Assembly (NCBI GenBank): GCA_045540355.1
Contig: JAZQHB010000031.1
Coordinates: 7,395-71,394 of the forward strand
Reading direction: 5' to 3'
DNA length: 64,000 nt
Origin: RGIG2945 sp045540355
GTDB taxonomy: Bacteria; Bacillota; Clostridia; Oscillospirales; Acutalibacteraceae
A program made the translations under genes and the position numbers. Each line of letters begins with the position of its first letter. The first letter of the stretch is position 1. Under the pieces are notes generated by a model. The model saw only the letters and a program-made list of their open reading frames with translations, was not told where the DNA came from and did no database searches. Shown piece after piece: positions 16,381 through 25,047 of the stretch.

Positions 16381-18096
16381 ATGATTTACAGAACAGAATA
16401 CCCCAATCCGCAGTTTGAAAGAAAAAATTGGCAGTGCTTAAACGGCGAATGGGATTTTGAAATTGACAAATCCGTCAGCGGTTTTGAGCGTGAACTCTAC
16501 AAAAACGGCGAATTTACAAAGAAAATCAATGTTCCTTTCTGCCCCGAAAGTGAGCTTTCAGGCATAGGCGAAACAGATTTCCTCAACTGCGTATGGTACA
16601 GAAAAACAATCAACATCACAAAAGAACAGTTAGAAAACGCAGTTGTTATCAACTTCGGTGCTGTTGACTACATCGCAACCCTTTATGTTAACGGTGAAGA
16701 AGTCGGCAAGCATCAGGGCGGCTATATCAGCTTCAGCTTTGACATCACAAAATACCTCGTTGAGGGCGAAAATGTTATCGTTCTTGCTGCAGAGGATAAT
16801 GTAAAATGTAAAACAGTTCCCTCAGGTAAGCAGAGCGACAGATATAACTCCTGGGGTTGCTACTATACAAGAACAACAGGTATCTGGCAGTCAGTATGGC
16901 TTGAGTTCGTACCCAAGGCTCGCATCAAGAACTTTAAAATCACTCCCGATGTTGACAATCAGTGTGTTGACATTTCAGCAAAGTTCATCGGTGACGGCGA
17001 CTTTACTGTTGAAATTTCTTACGAAGGCAAAGAAATGGGCAGCTGCACAAAGAAGGTTGTCGGCGGCATCGTTAATATGAATATCCCCCTTGCAGAAGCT
17101 CATCTTTGGGAGCTCGGCAACGGCAGACTTTATGATATGAAGCTCACATTCGGTGACGACGAAGTTTCAAGCTACTTCGGTCTCCGTTCAGCTCGTATGG
17201 AGGGTATGAAATTCCTTCTTAACGGCAAATCAGTATTCCAGAGACTTGTTCTCGACCAGGGTTATTATCCGGACGGCATCTATACTGCTCCGACCGAAGA
17301 AATCCTCAAGAGAGATATCGAGTTATCACTCGCAGTCGGCTTCAACGGTGCAAGACTTCACGAGAAAATCTTTGAGCCGAGATTCCTTTATCACTGCGAT
17401 AAAATGGGTTATATGGTATGGGGCGAATTCCCCAACTGGGGTCTTGACCACTCCAACCCCGACTCACTTGACAGCGTTCTTCCCGAATGGATTGAAGAGC
17501 TTGAACGCGACTACAACCACCCGTCAATCGTTGCATGGTGTCCGTTCAACGAAACATGGGATTATCAGTTCAAACCCATCTGGCAGCCCATTCTCAAGAC
17601 AATCTATGCAGTTACAAAGCAGATTGACCCGATTCGTCCCTGCGTTGACGCAAGCGGTAACTTCCATGTAATCACAGACATCTTTGATGTTCATGATTAT
17701 GACCAGAATCCCGAATCTCTCAAGGAGCATTACGATACACTCGTAACTGAAGGCACACTCTATGATGCTATCAGAAACCGTTTCCCGAGAGCCCGTCAGC
17801 AGTATAACGGCGAACCTGTATTCATCAGTGAGTACGGCGGAATCCGTTGGGTTGAAGAAGATAAGGAAGGCTGGGGCTACGGCAGAACACCCGAAAGTCC
17901 GGAAGCTTTCATCGAAAGATATACAGGTCTTACAGAGGCTATCCTTCAGAACGAAAAGATCAGCGGCTTCTGCTATACACAGCTTTATGATGTAGAACAG
18001 GAACAGAACGGTCTCTATACATACTGGAGAGAACCCAAGTTCGACCCCGAAATTTTCAAAAAAGTCACATCACAAAAAGCAGCAATTGAAGACTGA
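16381..18096 (+). CDS. Glycoside hydrolase family 2 (beta-galactosidase/glucuronidase-like)
   Basis: 571 residues, no signal peptide, hence cytoplasmic. Domain order: sugar-binding jelly roll (about 1-165, LNGEWDFEID... CVWYRKTI), immunoglobulin-like domain (170-260) and a TIM barrel (265-571). The acid/base Glu is in WCPFNETWDY and the nucleophile Glu in FISEYGGIRW. The C-terminal domains of long LacZ enzymes are absent. It would act on imported beta-linked oligosaccharides. Followed by a strong terminator. Confidence 0.88.
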   Translation: MIYRTEYPNPQFERKNWQCLNGEWDFEIDKSVSGFERELYKNGEFTKKINVPFCPESELSGIGETDFLNCVWYRKTINITKEQLENAVVINFGAVDYIATLYVNGEEVGKHQGGYISFSFDITKYLVEGENVIVLAAEDNVKCKTVPSGKQSDRYNSWGCYYTRTTGIWQSVWLEFVPKARIKNFKITPDVDNQCVDISAKFIGDGDFTVEISYEGKEMGSCTKKVVGGIVNMNIPLAEAHLWELGNGRLYDMKLTFGDDEVSSYFGLRSARMEGMKFLLNGKSVFQRLVLDQGYYPDGIYTAPTEEILKRDIELSLAVGFNGARLHEKIFEPRFLYHCDKMGYMVWGEFPNWGLDHSNPDSLDSVLPEWIEELERDYNHPSIVAWCPFNETWDYQFKPIWQPILKTIYAVTKQIDPIRPCVDASGNFHVITDIFDVHDYDQNPESLKEHYDTLVTEGTLYDAIRNRFPRARQQYNGEPVFISEYGGIRWVEEDKEGWGYGRTPESPEAFIERYTGLTEAILQNEKISGFCYTQLYDVEQEQNGLYTYWREPKFDPEIFKKVTSQKAAIED

Positions 18097-18097
18097 T

Positions 18098-18130
18098 AAA
18101 AAATCTCCCACACGCGTGGGAGATTTTTTA
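18098..18130 (+). terminator. Intrinsic terminator after GH2 gene
   Basis: AAAAAATCTCCCAC and GTGGGAGATTTTTT form a perfect 14-bp stem with a 4-base loop. Confidence 0.9.
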
Positions 18131-18325
18131 ATGAAGAATGCAGAGTGCAAAATGCAGAACGAAGGATGGACTTCGTCCACATCTATTATAAGCTGTCCGT
18201 AGAACATCATAACAATGCAAAACATTTCATAACGATGCGGTGTTTTTAATATTTATTGTGCGTTGTATTTTTTTAATTCCAAAATTGCCTTGCCGGCACA
18301 CAAAGGGACGGTTCTCTTGTGTGGC
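18131..18325. repeat. Word-arm element and GGGACGGTT hairpin
   Basis: 18131-18195 holds AATGCAGAGTGCAAAATGCA-type words and a TGGAC TTC GTCCA hairpin. 18297-18323 is a hairpin CACACAA/TTGTGTG around AGGGACGGTTCTC. No gene is seen between 18097 and 18380. Confidence 0.6.
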
Positions 18326-18332
18326 AAAAAGC

Positions 18333-18369
18333 GAAAGGCTAAGAGCAAAATTTTACTTTCAGCCTTTCT
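18333..18369 (-). terminator. Terminator of the sigma/anti-sigma operon
   Basis: GAAAGGCT and AGCCTTTC pair across a 20-base loop, T-rich on the minus-strand 3' side, 12 bp after the anti-sigma stop codon. Confidence 0.55.
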
Positions 18370-18380
18370 TTTTTATCAAC

Positions 18381-18869
18381 TCATTTGCTTTCCGTTTTGT
18401 GGGTTATTTCATATTTAAAAGTATCAACCTCACCGTTTTCGTCATATTCTTTTATGGTCAGTTCAGCGATGTCTTCCGTTGAATTGTTCAATCTATACAC
18501 AATTTTGGCACCCGCTTCGGAGTTGGCAACATCGGGTAAATAAATCGTATCCTCAACACGCTTTTCTCCGTTTTCATCTATTGTTTCAGTCCGCTCAACT
18601 TCAACCGGAATTTCCTCGCCGTTAAACAAAATAACAACTTTATCGCTTACCGCTTTGCTTATTTCGCCGATTTTTTCACCCAGCTCACCGTCGGTTGCAG
18701 CATTGGCTGTAATCATTGCTATCGCAACAAGCATCAAAACAGCTAAAACCGTGACAAGTGCCCTTAAAGAATACTTCCTTTTTGTTGTCATATTCAAAAT
18801 CCTTTCTTTGATTTCGTCAGACGGCTCAACACCTGAAAAAGTTTTGATATATTTTTCTTTATTCGTCAT
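18381..18869 (-). CDS. Probable membrane anti-sigma factor
   Basis: 162 residues. Short cytoplasmic N-terminus (EPSDEIKERILNMTTKRKYS), one transmembrane helix (ALVTVLAVLMLVAIAMITA, about 37-55) and an extracytoplasmic beta-rich domain. No zinc-binding HxxxCxxC is present. The role is inferred from its 11-bp overlap with the ECF sigma gene. The start ATG lies nine bases after GGAG. Confidence 0.65.
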   Translation of the reverse strand: MTNKEKYIKTFSGVEPSDEIKERILNMTTKRKYSLRALVTVLAVLMLVAIAMITANAATDGELGEKIGEISKAVSDKVVILFNGEEIPVEVERTETIDENGEKRVEDTIYLPDVANSEAGAKIVYRLNNSTEDIAELTIKEYDENGEVDTFKYEITHKTESK

Positions 18870-19341
18870 TCCAATCATCTCCAAGCTTAAATTTCAACTG
18901 CTCCCTTGCTCGATGCAGTCTTGTTTTAACCGCAGATTGCTTAATTTTCAATACATCTGCAATTTCCTTGATTGGCATATCCTCATAATAATACAGATGG
19001 ATTACCGTCCGCAGTTTTTTTGGCAGTGACATAACAGCATTAAATAAGTCCTCGCTTTTTTCACAATCAAAAGAGTATGTTTCAACGCAATCCTCAAAAT
19101 TTGCTTTTCTTTTTCTGAATGCACTTTTGAGAAGATTTTTACTTTCATTTACCGTAACATAAGTAAGCCATTTATCAATATGTTCGTCGTTTTCGAATAC
19201 CGCTTTATTTCTGAAAAGCTTTAAGAAAACATTTTGCAGAATATCCTCGGCATCATGCCGACTTCCCGTAAATGAAAGTGCAATTAAATAAAGTCTTTTG
19301 TTATTTCTTGCAAATGCACTTTCGAAGACATTTTCATCCAT
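18859..19341 (-). CDS. ECF-type RNA polymerase sigma factor
   Basis: 160 residues. Region 2 (ALSFTGSRHDAEDILQNVF, with the -10 recognition helix) and region 4 (YYYEDMPIKEIADVLKIKQ, then SAVKTRLHRAREQL, the -35 HTH) are both intact. Cotranscribed with the putative anti-sigma factor, so it probably responds to an envelope signal. Regulon unknown. Confidence 0.9.
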   Translation of the reverse strand: MDENVFESAFARNNKRLYLIALSFTGSRHDAEDILQNVFLKLFRNKAVFENDEHIDKWLTYVTVNESKNLLKSAFRKRKANFEDCVETYSFDCEKSEDLFNAVMSLPKKLRTVIHLYYYEDMPIKEIADVLKIKQSAVKTRLHRAREQLKFKLGDDWNDE

Positions 19342-19454
19342 TAAATCACCACCGATTGAAAGGTCCTTTCACTATTATAACAATTCAGCAAACGAAAAGG
19401 TTACATAGATTTGAAAATAATTTGCATATAACAACAAAGTAGGGACGATTAAAA

Positions 19455-19514
19455 ATTTCATCTATCATTTCATCTATCATTGCACTTGATAAATGATAGA
19501 TGAAATGGTATAAT
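19455..19514 (+). promoter_or_regulatory. Promoter embedded in a long inverted repeat, upstream of secreted PHP gene
   Basis: ATTTCATCTATCATTT (19455-19470) and AAATGATAGATGAAAT (19491-19506) are perfect 16-bp inverted arms; the left arm is directly repeated (TTTCATCTATCA twice). The promoter TTGATA-17-TATAAT (19486-19514) overlaps the right arm, so the repeat could be an operator, or a terminator that reads into the promoter. Confidence 0.65.
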
Positions 19515-19543
19515 CGGATTGAATAAATTGAAGGAGAAGTATC

Positions 19544-20902
19544 ATGAAAAAGTCAATTAAAATTTTAAGTCTTATTTTGTCCGTATTTTTAGTGATGCAG
19601 GTTGGAGTTTTTGGTGCTTCTGCAAATGCTGACTACACAATAATTTCACCTTATGCAGATGTTGTGTGGAGTGGCGACAACGCCTGGGGTGCGTACAAGG
19701 GCACACTTCATTCCCACACCACATACAGCGATGCAGATGTCGACCTTGCGACTATGGTAAAAGGTTATTATGAACAGGGCTTTGATTTTCTTGCCAATTC
19801 CGACCACGGTATTACGGGTCTTGAATGGAACAAAGCTCCCGAAAAGGTCGGTCTTTATTTCTATCAACCGATTATCGGTAACAAGTTTGCACATCTGACC
19901 GATGAAGAATACAAAGCAATCCTCGACGGCTCATATCAGAACAGAGGCAAGGGTATGACCTGTGTTACGGGTGCAAACGAGCTTGGTTGCTTCACCCTCA
20001 CAAAGAGCCATGTCAACGGTTATTTTCTGCCGTCAGATGTCGGTTTTATGTGGGACGGCGGTGAGAATTCCTACGAAGAAGCAGTAAAATTCATCGAGGA
20101 AAACGGCGGTCTTTCTCACATCAACCACCCGGGCGATTGGCTCCAAAGCAATCAAAATCCCGATGCTGTCAACGACCCGAAAAACATAAAATACTTCGGT
20201 GATATTCTTTTAAAATACAACACCTGCCTCGGTACGGAAGTGTTGAACGAACGCAACGGCACAACAGGCTATGACAGAGTACTCTGGGATAATCTGCTGA
20301 TGTACTGTCTGCCCTACGGCAAAAATGTCCTCGGCTACAGTAATACCGATGCACACCACCTCGGCACAATCGACACATCATATATGGTATTCATGATGGA
20401 GGAAAACAATGTGGACAATGTCAAAAAGACAATGCAGAACGGTGCATTCTTCTCTGTTACAAGGATTCTCCGAGGCAACAATTTCGAAATCGGTCCTGAA
20501 AACGAAATCAATGTTGCAAACACCGATTTGCCCTATCCGATGTTTTCAAATGTAAAAGTTGACGGTCACACAATCAGCGTGAATTACTCCGATGCAAAGC
20601 AGATTCAATGGATTGCAAACGGTAAGGTTATTGCAAAGCAGAGTGTTAACGGTGACGGTACTTATACTTTAAACCTCGACACAGTTGAAAATGCAGAAGA
20701 TTTACTTTATGTCCGTGCGGAAATCCTCGGCGAAGGCGGTATCTGCCTGACACAGCCTTTTGTAATTGATGACGGAGATGCACCCGAAACATTTGAAGAA
20801 AAAAATGACCTTGAAACAATCCTCAATAAAATCATCTTCGACTTCAAAAGCACAAGAATCTATGTAATATTCCAAGAGCTTGTAAGACTTATTACAGACT
20901 AA
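19544..20902 (+). CDS. Secreted PHP-domain phosphoesterase
   Basis: 452 residues with a signal peptide (about 1-28). PHP metal ligands: GTLHSHTTYSDADVD, LANSDHGITG, GLSHINHPGDW and YSNTDAHHLGT. A C-terminal beta domain follows (about 330-420). Such proteins are thought to hydrolyse phosphoesters outside the cell; the substrate is unknown. No PolIII or histidinol-phosphatase domain is attached. Preceded by a palindromic promoter and followed by a terminator. Confidence 0.8.
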   Translation: MKKSIKILSLILSVFLVMQVGVFGASANADYTIISPYADVVWSGDNAWGAYKGTLHSHTTYSDADVDLATMVKGYYEQGFDFLANSDHGITGLEWNKAPEKVGLYFYQPIIGNKFAHLTDEEYKAILDGSYQNRGKGMTCVTGANELGCFTLTKSHVNGYFLPSDVGFMWDGGENSYEEAVKFIEENGGLSHINHPGDWLQSNQNPDAVNDPKNIKYFGDILLKYNTCLGTEVLNERNGTTGYDRVLWDNLLMYCLPYGKNVLGYSNTDAHHLGTIDTSYMVFMMEENNVDNVKKTMQNGAFFSVTRILRGNNFEIGPENEINVANTDLPYPMFSNVKVDGHTISVNYSDAKQIQWIANGKVIAKQSVNGDGTYTLNLDTVENAEDLLYVRAEILGEGGICLTQPFVIDDGDAPETFEEKNDLETILNKIIFDFKSTRIYVIFQELVRLITD

Positions 20903-20907
20903 AAATC

Positions 20908-20938
20908 ACCTCAGACAGAAAACTGTCTGAGGTTTTTC
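20908..20938 (+). terminator. Intrinsic terminator after secreted PHP gene
   Basis: ACCTCAGACAG and CTGTCTGAGGT, perfect 11-bp stem with AAAA loop and T run. Confidence 0.9.
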
Positions 20939-21006
20939 ATGCGGTAAAAATGTCACATGACTTTCGTTATAATATTTTCATAAAGAAAACACTCGGAGGA
21001 ATATTT

Positions 21007-22011
21007 ATGATTAAATACGAAAACGCTTGTGAGAAACTTCACTCTCTTGCATACAAAAAAGCCTTTGAAATTTACGGCGAAGCTCTGCCCGACAATGTTT
21101 CTGAAAGATTGAACAAAGAACTGACATTTATAAAAAATAACAACAATTCAGACTACTATCTTCTTGCATACAAAACAGTTACGGAAGCAAAAAACAACGG
21201 TCATCAGATAACTTCAAGAGGTAGTATTGGTTCTTCTTTTGTTGCCTTTCTTCTTGGAATAACCGATATAAATCCGCTTGATTATAATATTCCCTGCGAA
21301 ATATTTATGGGGCATAACGGTGACAAACTGCCCGATATCATTCTACATTCAAACAAGACATTTCATACTGATAAACCCGTTATTGAAGTAATCCCAAATC
21401 CCTTGCTTGAGATGTTTGAATTTCTCGAGAATTCTACCAACAAAAAAATTGGCGAGGCAGATATAAGCGACACAAAAATTTTCGATTTGTTCAGAAATAC
21501 AGATACTCTCGGTCTTTATGAATTTGATTCCGATTTTATGAGAGATATGCTCAGGATAACCAAACCCGAAAGCTTTGCAGACCTTGTGAAAATCAACGGT
21601 CTTGCACACGCAACGATAAGAGGTATTGATACTCCCGAAAAATTATCTGAAAAATATTACTCAGAGGATTTTCCTGTTTTTCGTGACGATGTTTTTCAGA
21701 AGCTCAAGGATTACGGTCTGACTTCGGAAAGTGCCTACACAATTACACAAGCCGTATCTGTGGGAACTTTTTCAGGCAGACCCGAGCTTCTGAAAACTTT
21801 GCAGGAAAATCATGTTCCCGAGCAATACACAGAACAGTTGAAAAATATCCTTCACCTGTTCCCGAAATCACACTCCGTTGCAGTAGTTAAAGATGCGTTG
21901 AGATGTGCTTGGTTCAAAACATATTATACCACAGAATTTTATGCAGGATATTCAGCCTCTTATGCAGACAGAGTAGATTTCAACACACTCGTCAAAGAAT
22001 GGTTCAAATAA
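21007..22011 (+). CDS. PolC-like DNA polymerase III alpha fragment, probably inactive
   Basis: 334 residues. The whole protein aligns by eye with the palm-fingers region of PolC: HQITSRGSIGSSFVAFLLGI, then GDKLPDIILHS, the LGLYEFDSDFM and ESFADLVKINGLAH segments, and LFPKSHSVAVVKDALR with AWFKTYYTTEFYAGY. PHP, exonuclease and OB domains are missing. In PolC the palm motif is PDIDLNF with two catalytic Asp; here the second is Ile112. I infer a non-polymerising paralogue. It has its own GGAGG site and terminator, so it is expressed as a unit and is not simply a decayed polC. Confidence 0.75.
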   Translation: MIKYENACEKLHSLAYKKAFEIYGEALPDNVSERLNKELTFIKNNNNSDYYLLAYKTVTEAKNNGHQITSRGSIGSSFVAFLLGITDINPLDYNIPCEIFMGHNGDKLPDIILHSNKTFHTDKPVIEVIPNPLLEMFEFLENSTNKKIGEADISDTKIFDLFRNTDTLGLYEFDSDFMRDMLRITKPESFADLVKINGLAHATIRGIDTPEKLSEKYYSEDFPVFRDDVFQKLKDYGLTSESAYTITQAVSVGTFSGRPELLKTLQENHVPEQYTEQLKNILHLFPKSHSVAVVKDALRCAWFKTYYTTEFYAGYSASYADRVDFNTLVKEWFK

Positions 22012-22020
22012 TATTGAAAA

Positions 22021-22056
22021 AACCGTCCGCACTTTTCAGTACGGACGGTTTATTTT
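22021..22056. terminator. Terminator between PolC-like and unknown gene (convergent)
   Basis: AACCGTCCG and CGGACGGTT stem extended by ACT/AGT, T-rich on the plus side. Confidence 0.8.
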
Positions 22057-22690
22057 ATTTCTCGCTTTTTCTATTCATTTTTTCTTTATCCCAAATGAAA
22101 AACTCATCTTCAAAAGGATTTTTTGTCCTTCCTTTTATGTTTTTCTGAATTTCATAATATTCTTTTTTCTTAAGATTGCTCCAATAAGCAGTAATTTTTT
22201 TTGAGGGATATTCCCTGTTATACCAATCAATAATGTATGAATCTATTGCCATGTGACAGTTAGCGAATACATTTCTATGTTCAGCAGCATCATCGAAACA
22301 TCTTAAATACTTAAAAGTCATATTTATAATCTTTTGTGCTTTTCCAAATTCAATGTCTTTTTTATTAACAAGTGCATTTTTATTAAATCTTTCTATAAAT
22401 TCGTCACAAATTTTTTCGTGCCATTCCTGAAAATTTTCTGAAGGACTATTTATGAAAATTTCGAACTCTTTATTAAGCCAAGAAAAAATTTCTTCCTTTT
22501 TTTCTTGGCAAATTTTATGTTCTTTACATTCCGGCAAATTTTTAATTGTTCGAGGCATCATATCCGCATAAGCCTTGCGAATAGCATATTCTCTATGTTT
22601 CTCATCTTTAATTGAAAGATTTTCATCTCTGTATTTTTTCTTGAATTGTTCACTACGAAACTTCTTAATCTTTTCTTCTAAAATTGTCAT
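22055..22690 (-). CDS. Unknown charged helical protein
   Basis: 211 residues, Lys/Glu-rich, no signal peptide or membrane segment. A conserved-looking core (KIINMTFKYLRCFDDA, then CHMAIDSYIIDWYN) ends in a basic tail. I do not recognise the family. GAGGTGG precedes the ATG. It lies 18 bp downstream of the WYL regulator, in the same transcription direction, which hints at an accessory or defence-type operon. Confidence 0.65.
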   Translation of the reverse strand: MTILEEKIKKFRSEQFKKKYRDENLSIKDEKHREYAIRKAYADMMPRTIKNLPECKEHKICQEKKEEIFSWLNKEFEIFINSPSENFQEWHEKICDEFIERFNKNALVNKKDIEFGKAQKIINMTFKYLRCFDDAAEHRNVFANCHMAIDSYIIDWYNREYPSKKITAYWSNLKKKEYYEIQKNIKGRTKNPFEDEFFIWDKEKMNRKSEK

Positions 22691-22708
22691 CTTCTCCACC
22701 TCATAAAT

Positions 22709-23758
22709 TTAATATTTCTCAACGGCCTTTTGGAGGTCGGTTTTTATTTCCTCCGCAAGGTCTTTGGGTTCAAGTACAATAACATCGGGAGCAAAGCTTT
22801 TTGCAAATTGCTTCATTGCCGCTTTGTTTGTATAGGTTGTTACAGTTACTCCGCTTTCATCTTCGTCAGAGAAAGTCACATTCTTACCGAAAACATCTAT
22901 GATGTCGCTTATCATAGGCTTATTTATACGGAACTTTACTCTTGTTCCTTCATCGGCAAACATATAAATTCGTTCGTTTATATATTTGTCGAGGTCAAGT
23001 CTTTGTCCGTTTGCACCCTCTAATTTTTCAAACGGTTTTACGGCTTCATCAAGGATTTTTACATTCATAATCCTGTCAATGCGGTAGTTTGAGATATCAT
23101 TATATTTATCAAAATTGCAAATAAGATAATACTTGCCCTCTTTTGATGCCATCTGATACGGACTTACCACATATTCCGAACTTCCGTCAGTTCGGGTTTT
23201 TATATGTAACTTCTTGTCCGTTTTATATTCGGTATAATTAAAGCTGACTTTTTTCTTTTTGTCGATAGCTTCGGACAAAATTTCAATGTTAAGAAAAAGC
23301 TGCCTGTTATCGGTTCTGTCATCTGTCATTCCTGAGGTGTAGCTGACATGAGAATTAAAATGAATGCTCGATAAGCTTTTGAGCTTTTCAACCAGCTCCT
23401 TGCACTCAAAGTAAGGAATGCTTTTTGAAAACATCAGGCTGTCAATAAGCAGACGGATTTCGCTGTCGGAAATATCTCTTTCAAGGTAAAAATCAGACCA
23501 GACATAAGTTTCTTCTGTTTCGCCTGTATGTGAATTGGGAATCAATCTGACCGATTCTTCGTATTCGATATCATATCCGCAATCCATGAGGTCAAGTATA
23601 TTACGGCGGACAGTCTTTCTGTCAATTTCCATACCGTATTCTTTTTGCATAATCCCGATGATGTCCTTCTGGCTTAATCTGTGGTCTGCATCGGAATGTC
23701 TGCGAAGGATATCGAGTATGTTCAATATTATCATTTTTTTCGGTTTTTGTAATGTCAT
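22709..23758 (-). CDS. WYL-domain transcriptional regulator
   Basis: 349 residues. N-terminal HTH (HRLSQKDIIGIMQKEYGMEI, then RKTVRRNILDLMDCGYDI), a central WYL domain (VSFNYTEYK...VSPYQMASKEGKYYLICNF, about 175-240) and a C-terminal WCX-like part. WYL proteins sense nucleic-acid or nucleotide ligands and often control defence loci. Start ATG with GAGGTG upstream. Confidence 0.88.
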   Translation of the reverse strand: MTLQKPKKMIILNILDILRRHSDADHRLSQKDIIGIMQKEYGMEIDRKTVRRNILDLMDCGYDIEYEESVRLIPNSHTGETEETYVWSDFYLERDISDSEIRLLIDSLMFSKSIPYFECKELVEKLKSLSSIHFNSHVSYTSGMTDDRTDNRQLFLNIEILSEAIDKKKKVSFNYTEYKTDKKLHIKTRTDGSSEYVVSPYQMASKEGKYYLICNFDKYNDISNYRIDRIMNVKILDEAVKPFEKLEGANGQRLDLDKYINERIYMFADEGTRVKFRINKPMISDIIDVFGKNVTFSDEDESGVTVTTYTNKAAMKQFAKSFAPDVIVLEPKDLAEEIKTDLQKAVEKY

Positions 23759-23819
23759 AACAACTCACCTCATAATGTCGATGATTTATTATAACACATA
23801 TTTATCTCTTTTGACAATC

Positions 23820-24167
23820 TTACTCAACAGTGGTTTCTTTAAGGTTTATTACCGTTATTTTTTTGTTGAGTTTTTCAAAACATTTTACTGTGTATTGTGT
23901 TCCTCTTGATTGTCCGTCCCAGAATACAAGCACTTCATCTGCATATTCTGCTATCTGCTCATTTCTTTTCAACGGAGCAGCTCTGCCGTATTTTGAATAC
24001 TCGGGTAAAAATTCTGTCAGTTTTATATTATTTTTTATCGCATATTCTCTTGCACAGGTATCAATACCTCTTGCTCCGCCTGAAACGATTTCATCTGTGT
24101 TTTCAGGTATATAGTTTTCTATGTTTTTTACCGTTAAAGATCTTGAGCCTATAATAGCAAGTTTCAT
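23820..24167 (-). CDS. SLOG-domain protein (DUF2493/DprA-like fold)
   Basis: 115 residues forming one Rossmann-like SLOG domain: KLAIIGSRSL at the N-terminus, VSGGARGIDTCAREYA for the nucleotide-binding loop, LKRNEQIAEYADEVLVFWDG for the distal part. Such domains bind nucleotides or nucleotide-derived signals. AGGAGGCGG precedes the ATG. Together with the WYL regulator downstream it suggests a nucleotide-sensing accessory cluster. Confidence 0.8.
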   Translation of the reverse strand: MKLAIIGSRSLTVKNIENYIPENTDEIVSGGARGIDTCAREYAIKNNIKLTEFLPEYSKYGRAAPLKRNEQIAEYADEVLVFWDGQSRGTQYTVKCFEKLNKKITVINLKETTVE

Positions 24168-24276
24168 AATCCGCCTCCTGATTTGTCGTTAATTTCATTA
24201 TAAAATACATGATGTACCAAAAACGGAGCATCAACCGTCAAGGTTGAAACAAAGAGCTGTGTGTCTCCCATAAATT

Positions 24277-24434
24277 AAAAAATGCGTGACCGAAGCCACG
24301 CACGAAAAATACAAAGCTTCATTTGTTGCGACACAAAGCTCGTCCTACCATCAGAAGTATGCGAAAAAAGCTTGTATTTTTACCAAAATAAAAATACACA
24401 CTTACCAATGATAGAAATATTAACTTTGCGTCGC
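24277..24434 (-). ncRNA. Structured small RNA, copy A
   Basis: Minus-strand unit with -35 TTGTAA (24464-24469), 17-bp spacer, -10 TATAAT (24441-24446). The ~158-nt transcript has an outer stem TTGCGACGCAAAG with CTTTGTGTCGCAA (one G-U), a middle stem CTATCATTG with TGATGGTAG, an apical hairpin GTATTTTTA/TAAAAATAC and the terminator GCGTGGC TTCG GTCACGC plus six T. Three other copies share the layout. No ORF of note inside. Confidence 0.75.
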
Positions 24435-24493
24435 AAATTCATTATATCAAATAATATAAAATTTTACAAGCCTTTTCTGAATTCTGAATCACA

Positions 24494-24516
24494 AGACACA
24501 GAACCGTCCCCTGTCT
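24494..24516. repeat. AACCGTCCC-core hairpin upstream of RNA copy A
   Basis: AGACA and TGTCT arms around CAGAACCGTCCCC. The same sequence lies at 24929-24951 before copy B, showing that the pair arose by duplication of a larger unit. Confidence 0.65.
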
Positions 24517-24575
24517 GGTTTTTTAAATCGCACACAAGAGAACACCGTCACCTTTTGCACTCCGATTGAGTTTAA

Positions 24576-24623
24576 AACAGAAGCAGCTAAGGACCTATGA
24601 TTTTACCCTTAGCTGTTTCTGTT
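24576..24623. terminator. Hairpin downstream of RNA copy B
   Basis: AACAGAAGCAGCTAAGG and CCTTAGCTGTTTCTGTT, nearly perfect 17-bp arms. Related AGCTAAG hairpins follow RNA copies C and D, so it belongs to the repeated unit. Confidence 0.55.
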
Positions 24624-24716
24624 AATGTCGCAGTTATTGAGGAAAACACTTATAAGAAAATATTTTTAACATATCAATCCCCTTAGGGGAATAAGGTGTT
24701 CCTTGTTAGATACAAA

Positions 24717-24869
24717 TAAAAAATGCGTGACCGAAGCCACGCACGAAAAATACAAGGCTTCATTTGTTGCGACACAAATTTACGAACTCACATAAAGCTG
24801 TAGAAAAGCCTGTATTTTTACCAAAATAAAAATACACCCTTATATGAGTTATTATTAAATTTGTGTCGC
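24717..24869 (-). ncRNA. Structured small RNA, copy B
   Basis: Same promoter as copy A (-35 24899-24904, -10 24876-24881, 17-bp spacer). Outer stem GCGACACAAATTTA pairs perfectly with TAAATTTGTGTCGC. Second stem AACTCATATAA with TTTATGTGAGTT. Apical hairpin and terminator are the same as in A. Stem sequences differ from A but pairing is kept. Confidence 0.78.
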
Positions 24870-24928
24870 AGGTTTATTATATCAAATAACATAAAATTTT
24901 ACAAGCCTTTTCTGAATTCTAAATCACA

Positions 24929-24951
24929 AGACACAGAACCGTCCCCTGTCT
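24929..24951. repeat. AACCGTCCC-core hairpin upstream of RNA copy B
   Basis: Same 23-bp sequence as 24494-24516, with AGACA/TGTCT arms. Confidence 0.65.
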
Positions 24952-24976
24952 GTGCCCCGTTTTGCGTGTTAAATAA

Positions 24977-25047
24977 AGCTACTATAATTGGGTGAGGGCA
25001 ACGCCCTCCCGACGTTTTGCACTTTGCGTTTTGCACTTTGCACTAAA
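24977..25047. repeat. Word-arm element (reverse orientation)
   Basis: TATAATTGGGTGAGGGC AAC GCCCTC hairpin followed by TTTTGCACTTTGCG words. The 24.2-25.1 kb stretch holds no protein gene; it contains the two RNAs, their flanking hairpins and this element. Confidence 0.6.

Noticed and set aside
24282..24569. 95-codon ORF over RNA copy A
   Set aside because: No ribosome site, and the strand is opposite to the promoter and terminator of the RNA.
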